From NCBI GenBank assembly GCA_965276825.1, contig OZ255630.1, positions 1 through 64,000 on the forward strand: DNA of 64,000 bases, in the 5' to 3' direction. Positions 33,451 to 42,863 of the stretch are shown one piece after another. The position numbers and the translations under genes are program-made. Origin of the DNA: G965276765 sp965276825. GTDB taxonomy: Bacteria > Actinomycetota > Acidimicrobiia > Acidimicrobiales > Palsa-688. The notes below the pieces were generated by a model. That model saw only the letters and a list, made by a program, of their open reading frames with translations. It had not been told where the DNA came from and did not search any database. The stretch's first letter is position 1. Each line of letters opens with the position of its first letter.

Positions 33451-35051
33451 CAAAGCCTACCCGCCTGCCGATTACGCTCCCATACGATATAACTTCCAGA
33501 ACCGTAGGGCACCGTAGTCAAATAGCGGTATTTGCCGCTGACGTTAATATCCGAGCGAATCACGCGGTCCAAGGTGGGGCTGTATAGGCTATTCAATGCA
33601 ACGAGGGAGAAGTAACCGGCCGTAATGAATCTCCGGTATATGGCCGGCTTTCCCGCGCCACGGACGTTCGCCACCGATCCCTCCGAGGAGCCGTTTAGTA
33701 ACGTCACCACGGAAGTATCCGACCAACGCTCCCACCGAATAGTATTCTCGAGGTAATAGCGCACCGCCGAGGGCGTCTCCACCAGAATTGGGCCGCCGAG
33801 CTTCTGTGCCAAAGGACCCAGAAGAGCGGTGAAGCGAGACGAGCTCGGCCATTGGTAGAGTGCGTCGGACTGTCGCACAGTAAAGCTCAGGGGAAGAAAC
33901 CCGGCAAGCCCAACCAAGCCTACAGCAACACCTTTCGTGGTCGTTGACCTCGGTAAACGAGACAGTCGATCCAGCCCGTAGCCTCCCGCACAGGCAGAGA
34001 ACCATGCTCCCACGGCGGCGTGCTTCGAAAGCGACTCGATTGTGTGAATGTGGGCCTGCTCCAAAGGGACCAGCACTCCCGCTACCGTCAGGACCAGCAG
34101 CAGCAACTTGTTACGCCGGTTGGTCCCCACCGCCGCCACGATCAAACCGATGCAGCTAGCAAGGACTGTCACTGCAGTCCAACCCCAAGCATGCCAAAGG
34201 ACGGACGCCGCCGAGTCTGACCCGATCGCCCGCTGGACGACCGTTCGCCGCAATCCAGTCGAGTAACCCGCTCCACCTGCAAGGTAGAGGAGTACGAGTC
34301 CGCTCAGCACGTAACAAGCGAAGGCTGTTCCGCGCATCATCACCACTTGACGAGACGTTCTCGACCACTCACCGATAATTGATACAGCAAGTACGATCGG
34401 ATCGAATAGCAGCGTTGAATAGCAAGTCGCGTTTGCAAGCACGAGAGCTATGGCCGCCGCGAGCATCGGCACCGCAAAGTCCCGCTGACCTCGCCTAAGC
34501 GTAGTCAACCAGACGGACATCGCCAATAGGGTGATCGACATAGCATCATAGGTTGCAAACGCGCCCAGCATCAACGTCGGTCCAAGAAGGGCCCAGAGGA
34601 GTGCGGCAACAAGGCCGGCACGGCGTGTGAACAAACGGCTCGTTGTGGCCCAAAGGAACACCGTGGCCGCAAGCATGAAGACCGTAGAAAGCGTCCTCGC
34701 AGCAGCCAGCCCGCCTAGACTATTTGCAGTCGCAGCCAAGGGGGGGTAAATAATTGGAGCGCCCGAGAAATATGTCGACAGTGGCGGAAGAGCACCGCCA
34801 TGAAACAGGCTTGATAACTCTAGATGCCCCGCCCACAGATAGGAGCCCTCATCGATAAAGGCCGTATTCCTTCCCTCAAGTCGAATTGATAGCGCTGCCT
34901 GCAGCCCTAGAACGACGACCAAGCCGAGCACGTAAGGACGCTTGAGAGCCGACACTGTGGTGTCGCCGCGATGAGCCACACCGACAACCCCGGCATCGCC
35001 CTTCGTCCGCCTCCGAGTCATCGGCACGGATACCGACTTCGCTACCGCCAC
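33450..35051 (-). CDS. GT-C type membrane glycosyltransferase (ArnT/PMT-like)
   Basis: A 533-residue protein with about ten hydrophobic helices and an early extracytoplasmic acidic motif (TAFIDEGSYLWAGH), the arrangement of lipid-phosphosugar-dependent GT-C transferases such as ArnT or protein mannosyltransferases. A YYPPLA-like loop (IIYPPLAAT) and a soluble C-terminal domain (about residues 400-533) follow. It would transfer a sugar from polyprenyl-phosphate donor to an acceptor outside the membrane, perhaps decorating the polymer made by the coupled GT2. GTG 35051 lacks a ribosome binding site; ATG 35021 is an alternative. GC content is low for the window. Confidence 0.75.
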   Translation of the reverse strand: MAVAKSVSVPMTRRRTKGDAGVVGVAHRGDTTVSALKRPYVLGLVVVLGLQAALSIRLEGRNTAFIDEGSYLWAGHLELSSLFHGGALPPLSTYFSGAPIIYPPLAATANSLGGLAAARTLSTVFMLAATVFLWATTSRLFTRRAGLVAALLWALLGPTLMLGAFATYDAMSITLLAMSVWLTTLRRGQRDFAVPMLAAAIALVLANATCYSTLLFDPIVLAVSIIGEWSRTSRQVVMMRGTAFACYVLSGLVLLYLAGGAGYSTGLRRTVVQRAIGSDSAASVLWHAWGWTAVTVLASCIGLIVAAVGTNRRNKLLLLVLTVAGVLVPLEQAHIHTIESLSKHAAVGAWFSACAGGYGLDRLSRLPRSTTTKGVAVGLVGLAGFLPLSFTVRQSDALYQWPSSSRFTALLGPLAQKLGGPILVETPSAVRYYLENTIRWERWSDTSVVTLLNGSSEGSVANVRGAGKPAIYRRFITAGYFSLVALNSLYSPTLDRVIRSDINVSGKYRYLTTVPYGSGSYIVWERNRQAGRL

Positions 35052-35769
35052 TGGGAAACATTCATGCTCTCGAGCGTTGAGCCGTGGGAGGCTTCTGGTA
35101 TCACATCCACGCCTGTCGCCCTTTGCGGTAGTTGTTGATGCATCACGTCCTTCGCGAGAGAGCGCGATTCTCCTCTTTTGGCGTCGTCATCTGGTAGGTG
35201 CGTGTCTTCGTGTCTGCCACATGACTGACGACGAGTCCATGAAGGCGACGACTTGGTTATTCTAAATCGGTCCGCCGACACCTTGGGTCAGCAAAGTATC
35301 AGCGGGGTGAGACTGGGGCAAGACGTCCTTGCTAGAAGTTTCAGATACTGCGGACATGTTCACGTTGCAGTCATGTGGCGCTAACGGTCAGTGGATTTGT
35401 GATCACGTTCCGTGGTGGACATCAAATACGGAGTGACGTGGTGCGCGATCCCGAACGCTCTGAGCGGTTCCCCCTGCGGCCAGAACTTCGGGTTGTCGAT
35501 CTCATCGCTTGGTCGCAGCGGGTTCAGGGACCGGCGTGACTGGGTTGCGTCGGGCCGACGAGCCGCTATCTGCCGGAGCCCTGATGGGCATTTAGGCTTT
35601 GGCCCGCCGGCGAACGGGCACGATGGGCATTCAGTAGTCGAGGGGTCATCGTCGGAAGCAGCGGACGCAAGCGCTTGCGGTACACCTGAATAATCATCTC
35701 GCGGTGCCTAACTGCTTCTGCTCGAGAAGTCGGCTGACGATCCGTTGCAGTTGTGGGTTCCTCGACCGG
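35052..35769. other. About 720 bp without a recognised gene
   Basis: AT-richer than average. It should contain the promoter of the three-gene polysaccharide operon. A 93-codon plus-strand frame at 35412-35693 has no ribosome binding site or recognisable feature. No structural RNA seen. Confidence 0.4.
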
Positions 35770-36633
35770 TCACCCCCGGAAGTCGGCGGCGGCAAACTCG
35801 AGATACGAGCGGGGCGGGCGGCCAACGATGCGCTCGACGGTGTCGGTCGTGTAGCTGACGATGCCCGACGCGACCACTGCGTCCATCGTCGCCAGGAACC
35901 CAGCGGCCGCCGCCGGTACGCCGATGGCCTCGTAGACCGCCGGCAGCTGGTCGGCGGCGACGTTGACATGGGTGATCCTGCGTCCGCTGGTCGCGCTGAG
36001 ATCTCGGCTACGTCGTCATAGCTCAGCGTCTCGGGCCCAGTGACGATGAGGTCGGTGTTCAACGGCTCCGTAGACAGGACCGCCTCGACGGCGACACGCG
36101 CGATATCGCCTGCATCGACGAAGCCGACCCGGCGTCGCCGGTCGCGGTGGTGATCTCCGAGTGCACCCGGATGCTTGAGCATGCGGATGGTTGGCCGTGA
36201 CGTTCTGCATGAACCAGCTCGGACGGACGACCGCGCATTGCTCGAACGTGTCGGCGACCGCCTGGTGCACGATGCCCGTCCCGGGGCCGCCCGCCGGCAC
36301 GACGATGTTGCTGTGCAGAACCGTACGTCGGACGCCAGCTTGGCGAGCGCGCTCCAGGAAGGGCAGCATGACCCGCTGCGGATCCGGGTCAGGCGGCGGC
36401 GGTATGAGGTACATGCGCTCGACGTCGACGAGCGCGCCGTGGTGAGTCTCGGGGTCATGCCAGTCGAATCTCACCCCGACCGCTCCGTCGTGACCCTGAC
36501 CGGCACGGTCGGACGCGGTGACGTCCACGCCGCGCTGTACGAGTTGTCTCGTGAGCCGACTCCCGACCGACCCACTGGCGCCGACCACGAGGACGCGCCC
36601 GTGCCGGCGGCTTGGGGACGAGGAGGCGATCAT
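35770..36633 (-). pseudogene. NmrA-like NAD(P)-binding protein with two frameshifts
   Basis: From ATG 36633 the protein begins as an atypical SDR: RVLVVGASGSVGSRLTRQLV, then VRRTVLHSNIVVPAG and AVVRPSWFMQNVTANH. Near 36180 the frame shifts; the continuation is RVGFVDAGDIARVAVEAVLS and DLIVTGPETLSYDDVAEI. Near 35995 it shifts again; the end reads RITHVNVAADQLPAVYEAIG, TDTVERIVGRPPRSYLEFAA and stops at 35770. All parts of a full NmrA/QorB-type protein are present in order, so the disruption is recent or a sequencing error. Similar intact genes lie at 41.9 and 42.8 kb. Confidence 0.8.
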
Positions 36634-36688
36634 ACCACAGTTGACAGGTCGAGGGGCCGCCCATCAAGCGGGCGGCCTCGCGTCCGGG

Positions 36689-37525
36689 TCACTTGATCGC
36701 GAAGCCGGCGTCCACCGGCAGCGTGACGCCGGTGACGTACCGGGCTTCGTCGGATGCCAGGAACACCAGCGCGTTGGAGATGTCGACGGCCTCCACGAAA
36801 GGGATCGGCAGCGCGTTGAGGCTCCGGTAGACGGGCTCGACATCGTCTTGCGTGGGGTTTTCGAGGTCGGGCCGGAACAGAGCGAAGTTGACCGGGTTGA
36901 TCAGCATGGGGGTCCGCACGGTCGTCGGGTGGATGCAGTTGACCCGGATCGAGTACTCGGCCAGTTCCAGGGCGAGGGTTCGCATCAGCCCGATCAGGCC
37001 GGCCTTCGCCGTGTTGTAGGGGGCCAGGTTCGGCACCGCCCTGAGCGCAAGAGACGAGCTCGTGATGGTGATCGAGCCGCCGGCGCCACCGCCGACCAGG
37101 TGGGGGATCGCGGCTCGCACCGTGTTGTAGATCCCGCTGAGATTGGTGTCCAGCACGGCCTGCCATGCCTCGACCGGGGTGTCGACCACCGCCCCCGGAT
37201 CGCCCTGGATCCCGGCGTTGGCCACCACGATGTCCAAGCGACCGAGCTCGGCCACCCCATCGCCCAGCAGAGCGGTGACGGTCTCGGAGTCCCGCGCGTC
37301 GGCCTGACGAGCGATGATGCGCCGGTCGAGCGCTTCGACCAGCCGGACCGTCTCTGCGAGATCCTCCGGTGTCGCGGCCGGGGCGCCTTGGTGCGCGACG
37401 GGACCGGCGACGTCGAAAGCGATGATGTCGGCGCCCTCTTCGGCCAGCCGCACGGCGTGCGAACGGCCTTGTCCTCGCGCCGCACCGGAGATGAAAGCGA
37501 CCTTGCCTCGAACCCGACCTGCCAT
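36689..37525 (-). CDS. Mycofactocin-coupled SDR family oxidoreductase
   Basis: A 278-residue short-chain dehydrogenase. The N-terminus AGRVRGKVAFISGAARGQGR and the insertion ATPEDLAETVRLVEALDRRI are characteristic of the subfamily (TIGR03971) whose tightly bound NAD is thought to be reoxidised through the peptide-derived cofactor mycofactocin. Catalytic residues are the serine in TITSSSLA and Y-x3-K in PYNTAKAG. ATG 37525 has GAAGGAG six bases upstream. No mftA-F genes occur in the window. Substrate unknown, probably a secondary alcohol or terpenoid. This gene supports an actinobacterial origin. Confidence 0.88.
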   Translation of the reverse strand: MAGRVRGKVAFISGAARGQGRSHAVRLAEEGADIIAFDVAGPVAHQGAPAATPEDLAETVRLVEALDRRIIARQADARDSETVTALLGDGVAELGRLDIVVANAGIQGDPGAVVDTPVEAWQAVLDTNLSGIYNTVRAAIPHLVGGGAGGSITITSSSLALRAVPNLAPYNTAKAGLIGLMRTLALELAEYSIRVNCIHPTTVRTPMLINPVNFALFRPDLENPTQDDVEPVYRSLNALPIPFVEAVDISNALVFLASDEARYVTGVTLPVDAGFAIK

Positions 37526-37638
37526 GCCCACTCCTTCGTCCCGGCCGCTGTGATCCCAACGCCTCCATCCTGCACCCCCATGCGGACGCGCTGGTGGAGT
37601 GCGGTGCACGCCGACACCGCTACTCCGATCGCCTCCCG

Positions 37639-37833
37639 CTACGGGCTGCCGCCGAGACGGTCCATCAGCTGCTCCTGGGTCAACCCGTAGCGCTCCAACA
37701 GCTTCCGGTCTCGATCCAAGTCGACGTTGTCTGACAGTTGAGCGGCGATGTCTTCTGCCGCTTCAGGTTCGTAGCCGGCGCGGCGAAGCATCTGTAGGAT
37801 CTCTTCTCGAGACCTCGACTGTCGTCGCTCCAT
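37639..37833 (-). CDS. Small helical protein of unknown function
   Basis: A 64-residue charged protein beginning ERRQSRSREEILQMLRRAGY and ending LTQEQLMDRLGG. Two or three amphipathic helices are predicted by eye; no membrane segment. GGAGGGG stands about 6 nt before ATG 37833, which is why this start is preferred to the upstream in-frame one. It lies 113 bp upstream of the SDR gene in the same direction. It resembles small uncharacterised actinobacterial proteins, but I do not recognise a named family. Confidence 0.6.
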   Translation of the reverse strand: MERRQSRSREEILQMLRRAGYEPEAAEDIAAQLSDNVDLDRDRKLLERYGLTQEQLMDRLGGSP

Positions 37834-38132
37834 CCCGTCCCCTCCGCGGAGTTGCTTCCCCCGGAACCCTACGCGGCCGGCGCGCATCGGAGTGAGGTGT
37901 GCCTGCTCCAGCCGGGGTGAGCGAGGTGTCGCCGACCCGGCAGTCCTGAACGGGGAGCGCTGTCGGCCTCACGACTCCGGAGCTCACCGCCCTGGCGACG
38001 ACATCGGCCAGCGCCACAGGGCTGGTGACGATCTGGCTCGTTCGATTCGGCGCGGCACCAAGTGGGTGCGCCGCTGTGACAGGGGTCATGGCGCCCGATG
38101 GCGATTCTCCTGGCAAGTTCTAGTCATGCGTT

Positions 38133-38138
38133 TAGAAT
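38133..38138 (+). promoter_or_regulatory. -10 hexamer of a leaderless tetR-MFS-usp promoter
   Basis: TAGAAT ends 6 nt before the ATG at 38145, the spacing expected for a leaderless transcript. There is no Shine-Dalgarno sequence. The preceding 300 bp (37834-38132) contain no recognised gene. Confidence 0.5.
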
Positions 38139-38144
38139 AGCGGC

Positions 38145-38777
38145 ATGACCACTGCACCTTCCCTTGCTCGCAGTCGGCGGGCCGACCGCCGGCCCCGCAC
38201 CCATGACCCGGAGGGGCGCCGGGCTGCCGTCCTCGAGGCGGCCCGCCGGCTGTTCGCGGAGCGGGGGTTCGCGCAGACCTCGATCCGGGCGATCGCTGCC
38301 GCGGCGGATGTGAACCAGGCGCTGGTCACCACCTATTTCGGGGGCAAGGAGGCGCTGTTCATGGAGGCGGTGCGGGGGTTCGAGATCTCGCAGGGCGCGC
38401 TCGCGGGCGGCATCGAGGGCATGGGCGCCCGCCTGGCTCGGCTGTACATGGACCGTTGGGAGCACAAGGCCGATGACGACCCCTGGCCGGCGCTCATCAA
38501 GTCGGCGCTTTCGCACGAGGCGAGCGAGCGGCTCCTTCGCTCGACGCTCGAGCGCCAAGCGGTGGCGCCGCTGCGCCAGGTGCTCGGCGAGAGCCCTGAC
38601 GGCCTGGTCCGCACGGCTCTGGTGCGTTGTTTGATCACCGGGATGATCATGGAGCGCTTCGTCTACGCCCACGAGCCCGCCCGTTCTGTCCCCGGCGAGG
38701 CGTTCGAAGCCTCGTTGGCCGACGCGCTGCAGCACGCCATCAGCGGCCCACTCGACACCGAAGGAGCACAGCGATGA
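38145..38777 (+). CDS. TetR-family regulator of the MFS exporter operon
   Basis: A 210-residue regulator. The N-terminal DNA-binding domain reads AVLEAARRLFAERGFAQTSI then AIAAAADVNQALVTTYFGGK, the standard TetR helix-turn-helix. The C-terminal ligand domain carries VAPLRQVLGESPDGLVRTAL and a TetR_C tail similar to multidrug-sensing members. Its stop overlaps the MFS gene start by 4 nt, so regulator and exporter are co-translated, and it probably represses its own operon until a toxic compound binds. Confidence 0.9.
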   Translation: MTTAPSLARSRRADRRPRTHDPEGRRAAVLEAARRLFAERGFAQTSIRAIAAAADVNQALVTTYFGGKEALFMEAVRGFEISQGALAGGIEGMGARLARLYMDRWEHKADDDPWPALIKSALSHEASERLLRSTLERQAVAPLRQVLGESPDGLVRTALVRCLITGMIMERFVYAHEPARSVPGEAFEASLADALQHAISGPLDTEGAQR

Positions 38778-40018
38778 CCGCAGTCACCGAAACCAACCGA
38801 AACCCCGTCCTCAACCGATCTCGCCACGGTTTCGGCTTCTGGGCCGTCGCGTATGTGTTCTTGGTCCTGCTGGCCTTCTCCACTGCACCGAGCCCGCTCT
38901 ATGTCCTCTATGCACGGCGGGACCACTTCTCGTCGCTGATGATCACCCTCATCTACGCGGCCTACGCCGTCGGGGTGCTGGGCAGCCTGCTGCTGATCAG
39001 CCACCTCTCCGACGTGCACGGCCGACGCCCCCACCTGCTCGGCGCGGTGGCACTCGCCATCGCCAGCGCCGTGGTGTTCATGGTGGCGCCGAGCCTCCCC
39101 GGCCTCTTCGTCGCCCGCATCCTCTGCGGCGTCTCCGTCGGGCTGACCATGGGGACAGCCAGCGCCTACCTCAACGAGTTGCACGCGGGCCGCCAGCTCG
39201 ACGCCGCCGTCGGGCGCGCCCAGCTGGTGACCGCCGTCGCGAGCTTCTGGGGTCTCAGCGTTGGCGCCCTCCTCGCCGGCCTCCTCGCGCAGTACGCGAG
39301 CTACCCCCTCGTCGTCCCCTACGCCGTGCTCCTCGCCGCCCTGGTGGTCGCCGCGATCGTGCTCGTCGCCGCACCTGAGACTCGTGAGCGCACCAGCCCG
39401 CGGCCCGCCTACCGGCCCCAGACGCTGTCGGCGCCCGCCGGGGCCCGGCCCCAGTACTTCGCTGCGCTGCTCGGTGTGTGCCTCGCCTACGCCGGTCCCG
39501 CGGTGTTCATCGGCCTCGCCGGCACCTTCCTCGCCACCGTCGTGCACGACACATCTCTGGCCCTCGTCGGTTGGACCATCTTCACCGTCTTCACCGTCGG
39601 CGTGGTCGTCCTCCTGCTCACGAGCAAGTGGCCGGTCCGGCGCCTGGTCCTCGCCGGCATCGCCCTCGAGGTGATCGGCCTGGCCCTGGTGGTCGTCGCC
39701 GCGTGGCTGCCGTCGCCGAGCCTCGGTCTGTTCATCGCCGGCGGCGGTGTGATCGGCGCGGCCGGTGGCCAGATCTACAAAGGCACCCTGGGCAGCATCG
39801 TGGCGATCTCATCGCACGACAAGCTCGGCACCACCCTCGCCGGGTACTTCGTCTCCGCCTACGTCGGCCTGTCGATCCCGGTGATCGGGATAGGCGTCGC
39901 GCTCCAATACGTCAGCGCCCGAGGTGCCCTGCTGGCCTTCGCCATCATCGTCGGGGGCGGTCTGCTCGGAGCGTCGCGCACCCTGCTCAAAGTCCACCCG
40001 AACCCGAAAGGAGCCTGA
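38774..40018 (+). CDS. MFS transporter
   Basis: A 414-residue major facilitator with twelve hydrophobic segments. The loop 2-3 motif A is present as SHLSDVHGRRPHLLG. It begins at ATG 38774, overlapping the tetR stop. Coupling to a TetR regulator suggests export of a drug-like or metabolic compound by proton antiport. A universal stress protein starts 2 bp after its stop. Confidence 0.88.
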   Translation: MTAVTETNRNPVLNRSRHGFGFWAVAYVFLVLLAFSTAPSPLYVLYARRDHFSSLMITLIYAAYAVGVLGSLLLISHLSDVHGRRPHLLGAVALAIASAVVFMVAPSLPGLFVARILCGVSVGLTMGTASAYLNELHAGRQLDAAVGRAQLVTAVASFWGLSVGALLAGLLAQYASYPLVVPYAVLLAALVVAAIVLVAAPETRERTSPRPAYRPQTLSAPAGARPQYFAALLGVCLAYAGPAVFIGLAGTFLATVVHDTSLALVGWTIFTVFTVGVVVLLLTSKWPVRRLVLAGIALEVIGLALVVVAAWLPSPSLGLFIAGGGVIGAAGGQIYKGTLGSIVAISSHDKLGTTLAGYFVSAYVGLSIPVIGIGVALQYVSARGALLAFAIIVGGGLLGASRTLLKVHPNPKGA

Positions 40019-40019
40019 G

Positions 40020-40505
40020 ATGGCCCAGCAGACCAACAACACGAACCCCACGATCGTGGTCGGTGTCGACGGTTCGGAACCCTCCCGCTGCGCCCTCGCC
40101 TGGGCGGTGAGGCAGGCGACCGCCGTCCGGGCCGAGCTTCTCGCGGTCATGGCCTGGCACCTCCCGACGCTCGGCTACGGGGCGCCGGTCCTGGTCCCTG
40201 ACGGCTACGACTTCGCCGCCGACGCCTTCGAGGCCCTCGAGCGGACCATCACCGAGGTCTGCGGCGACGCGCCAGCAGTGCACGTCGAGCCCCGCGTTGT
40301 CGAAGGTCTGCCGGCCCAGGCGCTGCTCGAAGCAGCAGAGGGCGCAGCCCTACTGGTCGTCGGCAAGTCCGGTCACGGTGGCCTGGCGGGCATGGTCCTC
40401 GGCTCGGTCAGCGCCCGCTGCGCGTCCCACGCCGTCTGCCCGACCGTGATCGTCCCGCCGCCGGCCGTGACCAGCCCGCAAGCGCCGCGGGCCAGCATCC
40501 AATAG
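40020..40505 (+). CDS. Universal stress protein (UspA family)
   Basis: A 161-residue single-domain Usp. The N-terminal strand IVVGVDGSEPSRCALAWAV and the ATP-binding motif GKSGHGGLAGMVLGSVS (G-x2-G-x9-GS) are intact, so it probably binds ATP. It begins at ATG 40020, immediately after the MFS stop, with AAAGGAG upstream. Its role is probably in stress tolerance alongside the exporter. Confidence 0.92.
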   Translation: MAQQTNNTNPTIVVGVDGSEPSRCALAWAVRQATAVRAELLAVMAWHLPTLGYGAPVLVPDGYDFAADAFEALERTITEVCGDAPAVHVEPRVVEGLPAQALLEAAEGAALLVVGKSGHGGLAGMVLGSVSARCASHAVCPTVIVPPPAVTSPQAPRASIQ

Positions 40506-40574
40506 CGCTAGCAGCCGCCGCCATCCCTGAGTCTCGGCCATCGGGGAGTTTCGCCCCGATGGCCGGAGGGGGCG

Positions 40575-41930
40575 TCACGCAGTCTTCGTCCCTCGAAATA
40601 GGCCGACCTGCTGGGCCTGTAGCGCGGAGTCCCAGAAGACGTGCTCTTCGATGAGCAGGTTGCCTTCCCACTTGGCGGTGGTAGCGAAGTCGAGGTCGAA
40701 CGTTTCTCCTGTCGGGGCGATCACGTTGCCGTCAGGCAGGGTCATCTCCCCGCTGAAGGTCCCCGTGCAGCGGGTGATCACGGTGATCCAGTCGCCGCTT
40801 CCGAACTGGACCGGGTAGGGGTCGTTGTCGACGTGGACGTCGGGGAAGACGTGAAACATCTGCTCCATCGCGGCAGCGTGGGCTTCCCGTCCGAGGATCG
40901 GCCGTCCGGTTCCTGGCATGTGCACGATCATGTCCGGGTGGTGGACCGCGTCCATCGACGCGAAGTCCTGGCAGTTGAAGGCGTCGTCGCCTTTCTTCAT
41001 GAGGGCGAGGAGGTCTGCGGTCCGGTTGGTGAGTTGGGTCGTGCTAGCCATGAGGGCTCCTTCTTGGTTGGTTGTAGGCCGCAACGAGGACGTCACAAGG
41101 GGCGTGGGGGGATGGCCGAGTAGCTGTGCCAAGTCCCCGCTGCCGGTCTCGAGGTCACCGTGGGCGATGGAGGCGTCGAGGGCGGCGACGAAGTGGGCGC
41201 TCGCCTGGTCGAGGCCGGTCTCGCGCAGCCGGGTGGCGTACTCCTCGAGCGGCAGGTCGCAGTAGGTCACCAGGGTGCCGGTGACCTCGCTGATCACCTG
41301 GGCGAGCTCGGGGAGGTCGAAGGCCGGTCCGCCGAGCTCGTAGGTTCGGTTCCCCTTCTGGTCTTGGAGCAGCGCGGTCGTGGCGGCGGCGGCGTAGTCC
41401 TGGCGGGTGGCCGCGGAGATCCTGCCGCTGCCGGCGGCGCCGAGGATCTCTGTGGCCTGAAGGTAGGTGTCCAGCTGGTCGGTGTAGTTCTCGGTGTACC
41501 AGCCGTTGCGGAGCAGGGTGAAGGCCACGCCCGCCCCACACAGTGCCTGCTCGCTGTCCTGGTGCTCGCCAGCCAGCGGGCTGGTCGTGTCATCAGCGTT
41601 GAGCATGCTCGTGTAGACGATGCGAAAGGTCCCCGCCGTCCCGGCGGCCTCGATGACGTTGGTGTGGTGGGCGACGCGCTGGCCTGGCTCGCTGCTCGAG
41701 ACCAGTAGCAGCCGGTCCACGCCGGCCAGCGCCGCTCCAAGGGTCCGAGGGAGTGAGTAGTCCGCCTCGCGCACGTGCACGCCGCGCCCGGCGACGTCGG
41801 CGGCTTTGGTCCGGGCGCGCACGATGGCAACGACGTCGGCGGCGGCGATGCCGCGGGCCAGCAGCTCGTGGATGGCGAGGCGCCCGACATGTCCCGAAGC
41901 GCCGCTGACCGCGTAGGTGGGCGTGGTCAT
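40575..41930 (-). CDS. NmrA/QorB-like reductase fused to a SnoaL-like domain
   Basis: A 451-residue two-domain protein. Residues 1-285 form an NAD(P)H:quinone reductase of the QorB/NmrA kind (TYAVSGASGHVGRLAIHELL, VYTSMLNADDTTSPLAGEHQ, TLLRNGWYTENYTDQLD). Residues ~310-451 form a SnoaL-like ester-cyclase/NTF2 fold (DAFNCQDFASMDAVHHPDMI, IVHMPGTGRPILG, EEHVFWDSALQAQQVGLF). The join (VTSSLRPTTNQEGAL) looks like former intergenic sequence: the DNA there still has AAGGAG 6 nt before an in-frame ATG at 41052. Thus the second domain may also be made separately. ATG 41930 overlaps the upstream gene's stop by 4 nt. Confidence 0.8.
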   Translation of the reverse strand: MTTPTYAVSGASGHVGRLAIHELLARGIAAADVVAIVRARTKAADVAGRGVHVREADYSLPRTLGAALAGVDRLLLVSSSEPGQRVAHHTNVIEAAGTAGTFRIVYTSMLNADDTTSPLAGEHQDSEQALCGAGVAFTLLRNGWYTENYTDQLDTYLQATEILGAAGSGRISAATRQDYAAAATTALLQDQKGNRTYELGGPAFDLPELAQVISEVTGTLVTYCDLPLEEYATRLRETGLDQASAHFVAALDASIAHGDLETGSGDLAQLLGHPPTPLVTSSLRPTTNQEGALMASTTQLTNRTADLLALMKKGDDAFNCQDFASMDAVHHPDMIVHMPGTGRPILGREAHAAAMEQMFHVFPDVHVDNDPYPVQFGSGDWITVITRCTGTFSGEMTLPDGNVIAPTGETFDLDFATTAKWEGNLLIEEHVFWDSALQAQQVGLFRGTKTA

Positions 41931-42775
41931 GCTCTTGAGAACGAGGCTGCGTGGTCGGTGGCGAACTGCTCGAAGGTTCGGGACGGCCGGCCGAGGATCG
42001 CCGGCACGTCCTCGGACAGCCACGCCGCGTCGCCCTCGGCGATCAGGCTGACCGCGTGGGCGTTCATCGCGGCTATCGGCTCGGGCACACCGACGCTCGT
42101 CATCGCCTGCGTGTCCTCGTCGATCGTGCGCGCTGCGAACACGATCGGGCGGCCGAGGACCGTCGAGAGCACCTGCGCCACCTCCGCGTACGAGAGCAGC
42201 TCCGGCCCGGTGAGCAGGTAGGTCTCTCCGGCGTGGGCGGCGGGTGAAGCGGCGATCTCCGCGGCCACAGCCGCGACGTCACCGGTGTCGACGAGGCCGA
42301 CCCGTCCGTCGCCGGCGGCGGAGCCGAAGCTGTCGGTGCCGGCGATCGCGGGTGCCAGCATGAGGAAGTTCTGCATGTAGAAGTTGCACCGCAGGAGGGT
42401 GTAGCCCACCCCCGAGGCCAACAGCCCGGCTTCGATCTGGGCCTGCCCGCGTTGCCGAGCGATCGGCGAGTCCGCCGAGGCCTTGCTGGTGACCTTCACG
42501 ATGTGGTCGACACCCCCACGGACGGCACTGTCGATCACGTTCAGCTCTTGGGCCGGCACCGCTGGACTGACGAGCACCACGGACGTGACGTCGTGCATCG
42601 CGGCATCGATGGTCGCTGGGGCGTCGAGATCGCCTTGGGCGACATCCACGCCGACCTGCCTCAACACGACTTCCTTCTCCGGACTGCGGGCCAGCACCCG
42701 CACGGACTCGCCTCGTTGCGCGAGCAGACGCGCCGCTTCGGAGCCCACCTTCCCAGCTGTGGTCACGAAGATCAT
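41927..42775 (-). CDS. NmrA-like NAD(P)-binding protein
   Basis: A 282-residue atypical SDR beginning at ATG 42775. It has an altered dinucleotide motif (IFVTTAGKVGSEAARLLAQR), then VKVTSKASADSPIARQRGQA, YTLLRCNFYMQNFL and RVGLVDTGDVAAVAAEIAAS, and ends with VPAILGRPSRTFEQFA. Such proteins act as NAD(P)H-dependent reductases or redox-sensing regulators. It is the first gene of a two-gene operon with the NmrA-SnoaL fusion, divergent from a TetR gene. The pseudogene at 36 kb is a close relative. Confidence 0.85.
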   Translation of the reverse strand: MIFVTTAGKVGSEAARLLAQRGESVRVLARSPEKEVVLRQVGVDVAQGDLDAPATIDAAMHDVTSVVLVSPAVPAQELNVIDSAVRGGVDHIVKVTSKASADSPIARQRGQAQIEAGLLASGVGYTLLRCNFYMQNFLMLAPAIAGTDSFGSAAGDGRVGLVDTGDVAAVAAEIAASPAAHAGETYLLTGPELLSYAEVAQVLSTVLGRPIVFAARTIDEDTQAMTSVGVPEPIAAMNAHAVSLIAEGDAAWLSEDVPAILGRPSRTFEQFATDHAASFSRA

Positions 42776-42863
42776 TCCCGGCCTCGCCTCCTCGTTGCGT
42801 GACCGTCCCCGCGACCGAAGATCCAGGCGATCGGTCAATCACTTGAATGAGCATACCCCCTAC

